Source: Brevundimonas fluminis (GTDB lineage: Bacteria > Pseudomonadota > Alphaproteobacteria > Caulobacterales > Caulobacteraceae). From it: a DNA stretch of 64,000 bases. The first letter of the stretch is position 1. Every line of letters begins with the position of its first letter. The stretch is taken from the NCBI RefSeq assembly GCF_003934285.1, contig NZ_RQWJ01000003.1:423501-487500 (forward strand), given 5' to 3'. Under the pieces are notes generated by a model. It was given only the letters and a program-made list of their open reading frames with translations, was not told the DNA's origin and ran no database searches. Below, piece by piece: positions 11,580 to 19,483 of the stretch. Made by a program: the position numbers and the translations under genes.

Positions 11580-11638
11580 GTAACGCCCTGTTAACGGTTC
11601 GGGGTGTTTCCTTAACGCGCTCATAACCAATGCGAATC
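11580..11638 (+). promoter_or_regulatory. ftsZ promoter region: two CtrA boxes and GANTC
   Basis: GTAA (11580-11583)-N7-TTAAC (11591-11595) and TTAA (11612-11615)-N7-ATAAC (11623-11627) are two CtrA-like boxes. GAATC (11634-11638) is a GANTC site and another GANTC (GACTC) lies at 11563-11567. In Caulobacter, ftsZ is repressed by CtrA and needs GANTC methylation by CcrM for full expression. The same layout is seen here about 50-110 nt before the ftsZ start. Confidence 0.72.
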
Positions 11639-11689
11639 GGCGGGGATCGCTTGGCGGGTCGGGCAGGGTCCTAGAGGTCGGAAATTCAC

Positions 11690-13264
11690 ATGTCGCTGTC
11701 GCTGGTTCGTCCGCAGACCACGGAACTGAAACCCCGCATCGTCGTCTTCGGCGTCGGCGGGGCGGGCGGCAACGCCGTCAACAACATGATCGACGCCGGT
11801 CTGGAGGGCGTGGAGTTCGTGGTCGCGAACACCGACGCCCAGCACCTGGGCTTCGCCAAGACCGACCGCCGCATCCAGCTGGGCGAGACCATCACCCAGG
11901 GTCTGGGCGCGGGCGCCCACCCCGAAGTCGGCATGAACGCCGCCGAGGAATCGGCCGAGGCGATCGCCGGGCACCTGGAAGGCGCCCACATGGTCTTCAT
12001 CACCGCCGGCATGGGCGGCGGCACCGGCACGGGCGCGGCGCCCGTCATCGCCAAGGCGGCGCGTGACCGCGGCATCCTGACCGTCGGCGTGGTGACCAAG
12101 CCCTTCACCTTCGAGGGCCGTCACCGCATGCGTCTGGCCGACGCCGGCATCGCCGAGCTGCAGCGCTACGTCGACACGCTGATCGTCATCCCGAACCAGA
12201 ACCTGTTCCGCGTCGCCAATGAGCGCACGACCTTCGCCGACGCCTTCGGGATGGCCGACCAGGTCCTGCACTCGGGCGTGCGCTCCATCACCGACCTGAT
12301 GATCCTGCCGGGCCTGATCAACCTGGACTTCGCCGACGTGCGCGCGGTCATGTCCGAGATGGGCAAGGCCATGATGGGCACGGGCGAGGCCGAGGGCGAC
12401 GACCGCGCCCTGATGGCGGCCCAGAACGCCATCGCCAACCCGCTGCTGGACGAGACCAGTCTGAAGGGCGCCAAGGCCGTGCTGGTGAACATCACCGGCG
12501 GCATGGACATGACCCTGCTGGAGGTCGACGAAGCCGCCAACGCCATCTCGGCCGAAGTCGACGCCGACGCGAACATCATCTTCGGCGCCGCGTTCGACCC
12601 CGCTCTGGACGGCAAGATCCGCGTCTCGGTCGTCGCCACCGGCATGGACGAGGCGGTCAAGCAGACCATCGAACCGTCGACCTCGCGCACCGGCCTCGGC
12701 CTGGGCCGGACCCAGCCGACGCCCGCCCCGCGCATGGAGGCCCCGGCTCCGCGCGTCGAGCCGCGGCCCGAGCCGATCATCCGGCCGGCCGAGCCGCGCC
12801 GCGAGCCCGTCGTCCCGACCTTCGCCGCCGCGCCGGCCGCCGAGCCCGCGCCCGTCGCGCGTCAGGAAGCCCCGCGCGAGCTGGAGCCGATCGTCGATCC
12901 GTGGGTCGAGGAGTACGAAGCCCGTCCGGCCGCCTCGGCCCCCGCCGCCTCGCAGGGCGACCTCTACATGGACGCGCCGGCTCCGCAGGTCCGGGCCGAG
13001 CCCCAGCCGCAGCCGGCGCCCCGGGCTCACGACGAGGACGACTGGGACGACCGGGACCATCATCGCAAGTCGGGGTGGAGCCTGTTCGGAAAGAAGCGCA
13101 GCCCGCCCCAGTCCCCGGCCTACGGCGGGCCGTCGCGCACCACCTCGCAGCATGCCGAAGCGCCGACCCGCGGCGCCACCGCCCTGCAGCCTGCCTATGA
13201 GCCTGAGCCGGAGAGCGAGGACGACCTGCAGATCCCGTCGTTCCTGCGACGACTGGCGAACTGA
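11690..13264 (+). CDS. ftsZ: Cell division protein FtsZ
   Basis: FtsZ is the tubulin-like GTPase that forms the cytokinetic ring. The 524 aa protein has the Caulobacter-type N-terminus ([19 protein letters not shown]), the GTP-binding [16 protein letters not shown], the tubulin signature [15 protein letters not shown], and the synergy loop [11 protein letters not shown]. After the core (to about residue 335) comes a long Pro/Ala/Glu-rich linker of about 175 residues, then the conserved C-terminal peptide [14 protein letters not shown] that binds FtsA and other partners. The long linker is typical of Caulobacterales. It has its own promoter region and is followed by a terminator, so it is probably monocistronic. 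Confidence 0.98.
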   Translation: MSLSLVRPQTTELKPRIVVFGVGGAGGNAVNNMIDAGLEGVEFVVANTDAQHLGFAKTDRRIQLGETITQGLGAGAHPEVGMNAAEESAEAIAGHLEGAHMVFITAGMGGGTGTGAAPVIAKAARDRGILTVGVVTKPFTFEGRHRMRLADAGIAELQRYVDTLIVIPNQNLFRVANERTTFADAFGMADQVLHSGVRSITDLMILPGLINLDFADVRAVMSEMGKAMMGTGEAEGDDRALMAAQNAIANPLLDETSLKGAKAVLVNITGGMDMTLLEVDEAANAISAEVDADANIIFGAAFDPALDGKIRVSVVATGMDEAVKQTIEPSTSRTGLGLGRTQPTPAPRMEAPAPRVEPRPEPIIRPAEPRREPVVPTFAAAPAAEPAPVARQEAPRELEPIVDPWVEEYEARPAASAPAASQGDLYMDAPAPQVRAEPQPQPAPRAHDEDDWDDRDHHRKSGWSLFGKKRSPPQSPAYGGPSRTTSQHAEAPTRGATALQPAYEPEPESEDDLQIPSFLRRLAN

Positions 13265-13283
13265 TTCCATCCTGAGCCCGTCG

Positions 13284-13320
13284 AACGCCCCGGCCTCCCG
13301 CCGGGGCGTTTCGCGTTTCT
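13284..13320 (+). terminator. Rho-independent terminator after ftsZ
   Basis: AACGCCCCGGC (13284-13294) and GCCGGGGCGTT (13300-13310) form a perfect 11-bp stem with a CTCCC loop, followed by TCGCGTTTCT. It starts 20 nt after the ftsZ stop. The U-run is imperfect but the stem is strong. Confidence 0.8.
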
Positions 13321-13445
13321 GGCCCGGCTCGAACCCGAAACAATCCGAAACCGGACTTTGGTTACCGGCTTGACCCGCTTCGACTAAGGAAGCGTGGGGC
13401 GAAATTCCGCACGCAGAGGCGGACGCGCAGTCGAAGAGAAATCTG

Positions 13446-14345
13446 GTGGCGGTCGTCGAAGACCATAGCGAGAAGACCCTGGTGGGCCCCGCGATCATCG
13501 CGGGCGTCGGCGTGCACACGGGCCGCCGCGTGCGCCTTGCCGTGCGTCCTGCGCCGACCGGAACCGGCATCGTCTTCGTCCGCACCGACGTGTCCGACGC
13601 CGACAATCGCATCCCGGTCTCGGGCGAGGCCGTGGTCGACGCGCGCCTGAACACCATGATCGCCAACGGGGCGGGCACGACGCTGTCGACCATCGAGCAT
13701 CTGATGGCGGCATTCGCCGCCCTGGGCGTGTCGAACGCGATCGTCGAGGTGGACGGGCCGGAACTGCCGATCCTGGACGGGTCCGCCCTGCCGTTCGTGC
13801 AACTGCTGGACCGGGCCGGATTCCGCCGCCAGCCGCGCGCCGTGCGCTACGTCGAGATCCTCGAGCCCGTGCGGGTCGAAGACGGCGACAAGTCCGCCGT
13901 CCTGCTGCCCTGCGATCGCTACGAGATGCGCTTCGAGATCGACTTCCCGTCGAAGGTCATCGGCAATCAGGTCGTCGATTTCGTGGTGGACGAAGAGACT
14001 TTCCGCCGCGAGATCATGGCCGCCCGCACCTTCGGCTTCGCCCACGAGGTCGAGGCCCTGCGGCAGGCCGGGCTCGCCCGGGGCGGCTCGCTGGAAAACG
14101 CCGTGGTCATCGACGGCGACCAGATCCTGAACCCCGGCGGCCTGCGGATGGACCGCGAGTTCGTGAAGCACAAGGCGCTGGACGCCATCGGCGACCTGTA
14201 CGTGCTCGGCGCGCCCCTTCTGGGCCGCTACGAGGGCGTGAAGGCGGGCCACGCGATCAACAACAAGCTGGTCCGCGCCCTTCTGGCCGCCCCCCACGCC
14301 TGGCGGGAGGTCGAACGCGTCCCGGAACTGGCGATGGCGGGCTGA
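13446..14345 (+). CDS. lpxC: UDP-3-O-acyl-N-acetylglucosamine deacetylase
   Basis: LpxC is the zinc deacetylase of the committed step of lipid A synthesis. The 299 aa protein shows the first zinc ligand in TTLSTIEHLMAAFAALG (His near residue 82), the second domain RTFGFAHEVEALRQAGLARGGSLENAVV, and the remaining ligands and catalytic groups in FVKHKALDAIGDLYVLG and GHAINNKLVRAL. The start is a GTG at 13446, with no in-frame ATG nearby. It lies 181 nt downstream of ftsZ behind a terminator, so it has its own promoter. The ftsZ-lpxC order is common in proteobacteria. Confidence 0.96.
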   Translation: MAVVEDHSEKTLVGPAIIAGVGVHTGRRVRLAVRPAPTGTGIVFVRTDVSDADNRIPVSGEAVVDARLNTMIANGAGTTLSTIEHLMAAFAALGVSNAIVEVDGPELPILDGSALPFVQLLDRAGFRRQPRAVRYVEILEPVRVEDGDKSAVLLPCDRYEMRFEIDFPSKVIGNQVVDFVVDEETFRREIMAARTFGFAHEVEALRQAGLARGGSLENAVVIDGDQILNPGGLRMDREFVKHKALDAIGDLYVLGAPLLGRYEGVKAGHAINNKLVRALLAAPHAWREVERVPELAMAG

Positions 14346-14353
14346 ACGGATCG

Positions 14354-14375
14354 ACCTCTCCTCGTACCGAGAGGT
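14354..14375. terminator. Possible hairpin between convergent lpxC and pgeF-like genes
   Basis: ACCTCTC (14354-14360) and GAGAGGT (14369-14375) form a 7-bp stem with an 8-nt loop, in the short gap between convergent genes. There is no U-run, so its role as a bidirectional terminator is weak. Confidence 0.3.
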
Positions 14376-14386
14376 GAGCGGCAGCG

Positions 14387-15157
14387 CTACCCCAGCCTGA
14401 TCGCGCTCATCATCCGGCCGAAGTCCGGCTCGCCGTGCAGGAAGGCGCGGCGGTTGGAGTAGAAGCGCGCGGCGTCGGGGCGTGTGTCGTGCCCGGTCCA
14501 GGCGGCCTGGCCCACGCCCGCCTGTTCCAGCCGCCACAGAACGAATCCGGGCAGGTCGAAGAGGCGGCGGTCCGGCCGCTCGCCGAGGCGGAAGAAGCGG
14601 CCGCTGCCGGGGGCCTCGATCAGGAACCGGCGCTCGAAGGCCTCGTCCACCTCATAGCTCTCCTGCGCGATGCAGGGGCCGATCACGGCGACGATGCGGG
14701 CCGGGTCGGCGTCGGCCGTCTTCATCAGGTCGACGGTGGACTGGATCACCCCGCCCAGCGCGCCTTTCCAGCCGGCGTGGGCGGCGGCGACGACGCCGGC
14801 GACCGGGTCGGCGAACAGGATGGGCGCGCAGTCGGCGGTAAGGACGGCGCAGATGATCCCGGGCGTGGTGGTGGCCACCGCGTCGCCTTCAGGCCGGTCG
14901 TCCGGCCATCCCGTCTCGGCCAGCAGGGCGACGGCCGAGTGGATCTGGTAGGGCCCCGCAAGATCGCCGAGCTCGCCGCCCAGCGCCCGGGCGACGCGCG
15001 CGCGGTTCTCGCGCACCGCGGCCGGATCGTCGGCCGACCCGAGGCCGGCGTTGAGCCCCTCGTAGATGCCGGTCGAGACGCCGCCCTCGCGCGTGAAGAA
15101 GCCGTGGCGGACGCCGGCGCGCTCCAGCAGCGGGTGGGTGATCGCGTCCGGCGTCAT
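14387..15157 (-). CDS. pgeF: Purine nucleoside phosphorylase / polyphenol-oxidase-like YfiH family (PgeF)
   Basis: This 256 aa protein belongs to the YfiH/LACC1 family. Members are described as purine nucleoside phosphorylase/adenosine deaminase-type enzymes and, in E. coli, as PgeF, which corrects L-Ser misincorporated in peptidoglycan precursors. The zinc-binding set is visible: His in YQIHSAVALLAE, Cys in LTADCAPILFAD, and His in AAHAGWKGAL. The start ATG overlaps the stop of the upstream MidA-like gene by 4 nt, so lgt, the methyltransferase gene and this gene form one coupled minus-strand operon. Its closeness to cell-wall genes fits the PgeF idea, but substrate is not settled by sequence. 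Confidence 0.87.
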   Translation of the reverse strand: MTPDAITHPLLERAGVRHGFFTREGGVSTGIYEGLNAGLGSADDPAAVRENRARVARALGGELGDLAGPYQIHSAVALLAETGWPDDRPEGDAVATTTPGIICAVLTADCAPILFADPVAGVVAAAHAGWKGALGGVIQSTVDLMKTADADPARIVAVIGPCIAQESYEVDEAFERRFLIEAPGSGRFFRLGERPDRRLFDLPGFVLWRLEQAGVGQAAWTGHDTRPDAARFYSNRRAFLHGEPDFGRMMSAIRLG

Positions 15158-16233
15158 GGCTCGAACCCCGGAACCGCCAGGCTGCGCGGCGCGAACACGG
15201 CGCAGGCCTTGAACAGCTCGCCCATCTGGTTCGGCGCGGTCAGACGGTCCAGCTGGCGCGCGACGACGGGGGCGGCCTCGGGCCGTGCCGTCGCCAGGGA
15301 TTTCGCGCGGGCCTCGATGCCGAGACGGCGCAGGAACTCGCCCTGGGGCAGGCAGCCGGTGACGTCGGCGCCCGCGTGAAGGGCGGCCTCCAGCACGGAG
15401 GGAAAGTCGGCCCACTGGGTCACATCGGCGGCCCCGGGATTCGCCAGCGGGTCCACCTTCGCGTGGCGGGACAGGGCCTGCAGCGTGTCGCCGGGGCCGG
15501 GTCGGTCGCGGCCGTAGTCGATCAGCAGGGCGGCGCCGGTCGCGGCGGCGATCACTTCCGCGACCGCCCGGCCGAAGCCCGCCTGCGCGGCGGACATCTC
15601 CACGGTCTGCCCGTCGGCGACGTCGAAGGCCGGGCGCCGGAAGCCGCCGGTGATGGGGGACAGGACGAAGCCGAACTCGCCCGCCTCGTCGACCGCCACG
15701 CACCGCTCGCGCCAGTCGCCCCCCTTGCGGACGAACTGACGCGCGGGCAGGCAGTCCAGCACCTCGTTGGCGATCAGGATGACCGGGGCGTCGGTCTCCA
15801 CCCGACCCAGGTCGGCGACCCAGCGCGGATGCACGTCGGCTTCGGCCAGCATGCGCGCCTGCACCTGGCGGAGGGGCGCGCTGGGCTCGATCAGGACCAG
15901 GTCGACGGCCTCGAGGAAGGTGGGATCCACGCGGGCGGCGCGGAGCGCGTCGACCATCAAGGCCCCGTCGCCGGGACCCACCTCCACCAGCCGCAGCCGC
16001 TCCGGCGCGCCCAGCCGCCGCCAGGTCTCGACCGCCCACAGACCGATCAGCTCGCCGAACATCTGACTGACCATCGGCGCTGTGATGAAGTCGCCGGTCG
16101 CGCCCAGCGCCGGCCGCGTCGCGTAATAGCCGCCCTGCGGATCGTGCAGGCAGCGGGTGACGTAGGCGTCGACGGGCATCGGCCCGGTCAGGGCGATCTC
16201 GCGCGCCAGCCGGGCTTTCAGCGTCTCCGTCAT
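15154..16233 (-). CDS. SAM-dependent protein methyltransferase, MidA/NDUFAF7 family
   Basis: This 359 aa protein belongs to the MidA/NDUFAF7 (DUF185) methyltransferase family. The mitochondrial member dimethylates an Arg of complex I subunit NDUFS2 during assembly. Family features seen are the N-terminal GPMPVDAYVTRCLHDPQGGYYATRPALGA stretch (shown here in part), GDFITAPMVSQMFGELIG, the SAM loop LVEVGPGDGALM, IANEVLDCLPARQFV and LLIDYGRDRPG. A role in complex I assembly is inferred from the family. It overlaps lgt and the downstream pgeF-like gene by 4 nt each. Confidence 0.88.
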   Translation of the reverse strand: MTETLKARLAREIALTGPMPVDAYVTRCLHDPQGGYYATRPALGATGDFITAPMVSQMFGELIGLWAVETWRRLGAPERLRLVEVGPGDGALMVDALRAARVDPTFLEAVDLVLIEPSAPLRQVQARMLAEADVHPRWVADLGRVETDAPVILIANEVLDCLPARQFVRKGGDWRERCVAVDEAGEFGFVLSPITGGFRRPAFDVADGQTVEMSAAQAGFGRAVAEVIAAATGAALLIDYGRDRPGPGDTLQALSRHAKVDPLANPGAADVTQWADFPSVLEAALHAGADVTGCLPQGEFLRRLGIEARAKSLATARPEAAPVVARQLDRLTAPNQMGELFKACAVFAPRSLAVPGFEP

Positions 16234-17102
16234 TCGACCGGGGCGACCACCGGCGGCCGGGACCGCGCCCGCCAGATCAGCCAGACGCCGATCACGATCA
16301 TCGGGATGGACAGCAGCATGCCCATGGTGACCGTGCCGCGCAGCAGCTCGGGCATGTGGGCGTCGGGCTCACGGACGGTCTCAAGCAGGGCGCGGCTGAG
16401 GCCGTAGCCCGTCAGGAAGAGGCCGGTGACGTAGCCGGGCTTGGACAGGAGGCGCCATTTCCAGACGGCCAGCCACAGGATCGCGAACAGCAACAGGCCC
16501 TCAAGCCCGGCCTCGTACAGCTGGCTGGGATGCCGCGGAGCGTCGCCCGCGGGGCAGAAACCATAGGCGTCGATGATGCGGTCGTTGCAGAAGCGGACGG
16601 CCCACGGCACGTCGGTGGGGCGGCCCCACAGCTCGCCGTTGATGAAGTTGGCCATGCGGCCGAAGAACAGGCCGATGGGCACGGCCGGAGCGACGAGATC
16701 GCCCACGCTGAGCAGGGGCGCCTTCACCGCGCGCGCGTGCAGGAAGATGGCCAGGCAGACGCCGATCAGGCCGCCATGGAAGCTCATGCCGCCGTCCCAC
16801 AGGCGCAACAGGGCCAAGTTGTCCGGGCCGGTGAACAGCTGGGCGTAGAGCTCGGGCTTGTAGAACAGGGCGAAGCCCAGCCGCCCGCCGCCGATGACGC
16901 CCAGCGCCACCCACATGACGAGATCGTCCAACTGGGTCGAGGTCAGCGGCGCCCGGTTGGGGGCCCAGGCCGCGACGCTCTTCGCCAGCCGCGCCGCATA
17001 CCACCAGCCGAGACCGAGGCCCGCCACATAGGCCAGCGCATACCAGCGGATCGGCAGGGGGCCGATGTTGATCAGGACCGGGTCGAACTCGGGAAAGACC
17101 AA
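16230..17102 (-). CDS. lgt: Prolipoprotein diacylglyceryl transferase
   Basis: Lgt is the multi-pass inner-membrane enzyme that attaches diacylglycerol to the lipobox Cys of prolipoproteins. The 290 aa protein has about seven membrane segments, GMSFHGGLIGVCLAI, and the Lgt signature GRMANFINGELWGRPTD. The best start is a TTG (LVFPEFDPVLIN) because a GCGGAGG Shine-Dalgarno sequence lies 6 nt before it; another TTG 39 nt upstream has no such site. It is the first gene of the minus-strand lgt-midA-pgeF operon. Several predicted lipoproteins in this window (HfaB, the DUF4349 protein, the lipoprotein hydrolase, the beta-lactamase) would be substrates. Confidence 0.95.
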   Translation of the reverse strand: MVFPEFDPVLINIGPLPIRWYALAYVAGLGLGWWYAARLAKSVAAWAPNRAPLTSTQLDDLVMWVALGVIGGGRLGFALFYKPELYAQLFTGPDNLALLRLWDGGMSFHGGLIGVCLAIFLHARAVKAPLLSVGDLVAPAVPIGLFFGRMANFINGELWGRPTDVPWAVRFCNDRIIDAYGFCPAGDAPRHPSQLYEAGLEGLLLFAILWLAVWKWRLLSKPGYVTGLFLTGYGLSRALLETVREPDAHMPELLRGTVTMGMLLSIPMIVIGVWLIWRARSRPPVVAPVE

Positions 17103-17282
17103 GGGGAACCTCCGCTGGGGTGTCTGTTCGCGCTTTAGCAAGCGTGGGGGCCGGCGTCGCGTGAAGATCGACGTGCGGCGTCACGCCGCCGCCATCTTCG
17201 GTTGGGAACACACCGCTGCGGCAAGGTTTCGTTTACCATATGGCAACCGACGCGCCGGACCTTCAGGGCAGGAGACATTCAG

Positions 17283-17570
17283 ATGCAGACGCGCAATCCC
17301 CTGCTGGACGAGTTCGCCAAGCTGACGACCGGCGCCATGGGCCTGGCGCAGGCGGCCGGCGAGGAGGCGAAATCGGCGATGCGGGCCCAGACCGACCGTC
17401 TGGTCGCCGAGCTGGACCTGGTCCGCCGCGACGAGTTCGACGTTCTGAAGGCCGAGATCGCCGCGCTGCGGGCGGAACTGGCGGCGTTGAAGCCCGCCGC
17501 CGCGGCGAAAAAGAAACCTGAAACGGGAAGGTCCACAGGCGCGGTTCCCCCCAAGGACGCAGCCGGTTGA
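17283..17570 (+). CDS. Ubiquinone biosynthesis accessory factor, UbiK/BMFP family
   Basis: This small 95 aa protein has an N-terminal amphipathic part (NPLLDEFAKLTTGAMGLAQAAGEEAKSAM, shown in part) and a C-terminal coiled coil (VRRDEFDVLKAEIAALRAELAAL), the pattern of the UbiK/YqiC (BMFP) family. These trimeric accessory factors aid ubiquinone synthesis with UbiJ. It ends in a short Lys/Pro-rich tail. A GGAGA Shine-Dalgarno precedes the ATG. It lies upstream of a YbjN gene and proC on the same strand. Confidence 0.8.
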   Translation: MQTRNPLLDEFAKLTTGAMGLAQAAGEEAKSAMRAQTDRLVAELDLVRRDEFDVLKAEIAALRAELAALKPAAAAKKKPETGRSTGAVPPKDAAG

Positions 17571-17650
17571 GCCGAATCCGACGCCCCGCCTACGGTCCCC
17601 CTGTCGGGCGTGAGTCGCGCCCGTCGCCGCAGATGATCGGAAACGCCTGA

Positions 17651-18154
17651 ATGGACGCCGCAAGACCCGACGAGGTCGACGTCGCCTTCGACCCGCTGGA
17701 CGTGGTCGAGCACGTGCTGAACGCGGAGAACCTGCCGTTCGACCGGACGGACGAGGGCGATCTGGCCTTTTCGCTGGCCGGAGACTGGCGGGACTATGAG
17801 CTGTGGTTCGCCTGGCGGCCGGAGGGCGACTGCCTGCAGCTGTGCTGCTCGCTGGACCTGCGGGCCTCGAAGAGTCGCCGGAACGCCGCCAACGAACTGA
17901 TCGGCCTGGTCAATCAGAGGACGTGGATCGGCCATTTCGAGGTCTGGCCCGAAGACGGCGAGATCGTCTATCGCACCGCCCTCGCCCTGCCGCACGGCGA
18001 TCGTCCGACGCTGGCGCAGGCGGCGACCATGATCGACGCGGCGGTGGAGGCGGCCGACCGCTATTTCCCCGCCTTCGATTTCATGATCCGCGGCATGAAG
18101 AGGCCGGCCGACGCCATCGCGGCCTGCATGTTCGAGACCGTCGGCTCGGCCTGA
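17651..18154 (+). CDS. YbjN domain-containing protein
   Basis: This 167 aa protein matches the YbjN family (sensory transduction regulator-like), with the DPLDVVEHVLNAENLPF start, the central LCCSLDL strand, NELIGLVNQRTWIGHFEVW, and a C-terminal helix. E. coli YbjN affects motility and stress phenotypes; the molecular role is not known. It is translationally coupled to proC (TGATG overlap at 18152-18156), and the same UbiK-like-YbjN-proC order is likely an operon. Confidence 0.82.
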   Translation: MDAARPDEVDVAFDPLDVVEHVLNAENLPFDRTDEGDLAFSLAGDWRDYELWFAWRPEGDCLQLCCSLDLRASKSRRNAANELIGLVNQRTWIGHFEVWPEDGEIVYRTALALPHGDRPTLAQAATMIDAAVEAADRYFPAFDFMIRGMKRPADAIAACMFETVGSA

Positions 18155-18954
18155 TGGAGCGGCCGGTCGTCCTGGTCGGCTGCGGCCGTCTGGGCTCGGC
18201 CCTGGTCGAAGGCTGGATGCGGGCGGGACCGGTGACCCCCGCCGAACTGATCATCCTGACGCCGTCGCCAAAGCCGGTCGCCGAAGCCGCGCGGGCCGCT
18301 GGCGCGCGGATCAATCCCGACCCGGACGCCTTGCGGCAAGCGCGGTCGGTGGTGCTGGCGGTCAAGCCGGCCACGTGGCGCGGAGCCGCCGAGGCCCTGC
18401 GGGGAGCTCTGGCAGAGGACGCCGTCGTGGTCTCGCTGATGGCCGGCGTCGGCTCCGCGGCGATCTCGTCCGTGCTGGACAGGCGCGTGGCCCGGGTCAT
18501 GCCGACCACGGGCGTGGCTCAGGCGCAGGGCGTGGCCGCCGTCTGGGCTGAAGGGGCGCGGAGCCGGTTCATGGCCTCGGAGCTGTTCCGGACCGTCGCC
18601 GAGGTGGTGGATCTGGCGGACGAGGGGCTGATGGACGCGGCGACGGCGACGGCCGGTTCCGCGCCGGCTTTCATCCTCGCCCATACGCTGGCGCTGGCGG
18701 AGGCAGGCGAGGCGCGGGGACTCGAGCGTTCGGCGGCCCTGGCGCTGGCGCGGGGCGCGCTGCGGTCCGCCGCGGCCGGGGCAGCCAGCGGCGACGCGCT
18801 GGAGTCGCTCATCGGGCGCGTGGCCTCGCCCGGCGGCACGACCCGCGCCGGGCTGGACGCCTCGAGGGCGGCGGTCAGGGACGCCGCCCGGACGGCGATC
18901 GACGCGGCGGTCGACCGCGCCCGGGAACTGGGCTCAGAGGGTCAGACGACCTGA
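18154..18954 (+). CDS. proC: Pyrroline-5-carboxylate reductase
   Basis: ProC reduces 1-pyrroline-5-carboxylate to L-proline with NAD(P)H, the last step of proline synthesis. The 266 aa protein shows the Rossmann loop VLVGCGRLGSALVEGW, AVKPATW, RVMPTTGVAQAQGV, the ATAGSAPAFIL helix and the signature VASPGGTTRAGL. It starts at the ATG that overlaps the YbjN stop. Its last 21 nt overlap the convergent gene at 18934. Confidence 0.93.
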   Translation: MERPVVLVGCGRLGSALVEGWMRAGPVTPAELIILTPSPKPVAEAARAAGARINPDPDALRQARSVVLAVKPATWRGAAEALRGALAEDAVVVSLMAGVGSAAISSVLDRRVARVMPTTGVAQAQGVAAVWAEGARSRFMASELFRTVAEVVDLADEGLMDAATATAGSAPAFILAHTLALAEAGEARGLERSAALALARGALRSAAAGAASGDALESLIGRVASPGGTTRAGLDASRAAVRDAARTAIDAAVDRARELGSEGQTT

Positions 18955-19419
18955 CGTCAGGGCCGTCGCGTAACGCGAATAGGCGCGCTCGGCGTCCTGC
19001 CAGGTCGTGAAGCCCATCACCTCGGAGATGGAGTGGCTGTACCAGTCCCAGCGCGGCAGCGGCTTCACCGTGCCGTCGGGCATGATGATCTCGCCTTCGA
19101 TCTCGGCCCCGCCGATCGAGACGCTGCGGTGATAGTCGAGGCCCGGCTTGTCGGCCAGTTGCTGGAAGGTGGGCCGGTTCGGCCGGACGTCGAGCAGAAC
19201 CAGATTGACGGTGGCGCCCTCGAAGCCGCCCCGGCGGACCAGTGCGCGGTGCACGACCTCTCCGAGTCGGTCGGCCTGCTCGCGAATGTCGCGCTGGCCG
19301 AGCTCGAGCCCGTGGCGCCTCAGTTCGCCGCCTATCTCGACGTTGACGGTCTGGGCCTGGGCGACGCCGGCGACTGCGGCGGCCCCGGCGAGGGAAGCGA
19401 GGAAGGCGATCTTACGCAC
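18934..19419 (-). CDS. Conserved secreted protein of unknown function
   Basis: This 161 aa protein has a Sec signal peptide (RKIAFLASLAGAAAVAGVAQA-Q). The mature part is a mixed alpha/beta domain with NLVLLDVRPNRPTFQQL and a C-terminal WDWYSHSISEVMGFTTW. The latter helical region recalls DUF3016-like periplasmic proteins, but I am not confident of any family. The start is a GTG with an excellent AAGGAGG Shine-Dalgarno 5 nt before it. The gene overlaps the end of convergent proC by 21 nt. Confidence 0.72.
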   Translation of the reverse strand: MRKIAFLASLAGAAAVAGVAQAQTVNVEIGGELRRHGLELGQRDIREQADRLGEVVHRALVRRGGFEGATVNLVLLDVRPNRPTFQQLADKPGLDYHRSVSIGGAEIEGEIIMPDGTVKPLPRWDWYSHSISEVMGFTTWQDAERAYSRYATALTSGRLTL

Positions 19420-19483
19420 GGCGACCTCCTTGGGTTGTCTGAAGCTTCACTATGCTCCTGAAATGGGAATTCGCGAAGCCTGA

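Noticed and set aside
11621..13693. 690-codon open frame antisense to ftsZ
   Set aside because: High-GC shadow frame: repetitive Arg/Gly/Asp-rich composition, opposite a gene with perfect FtsZ motifs.
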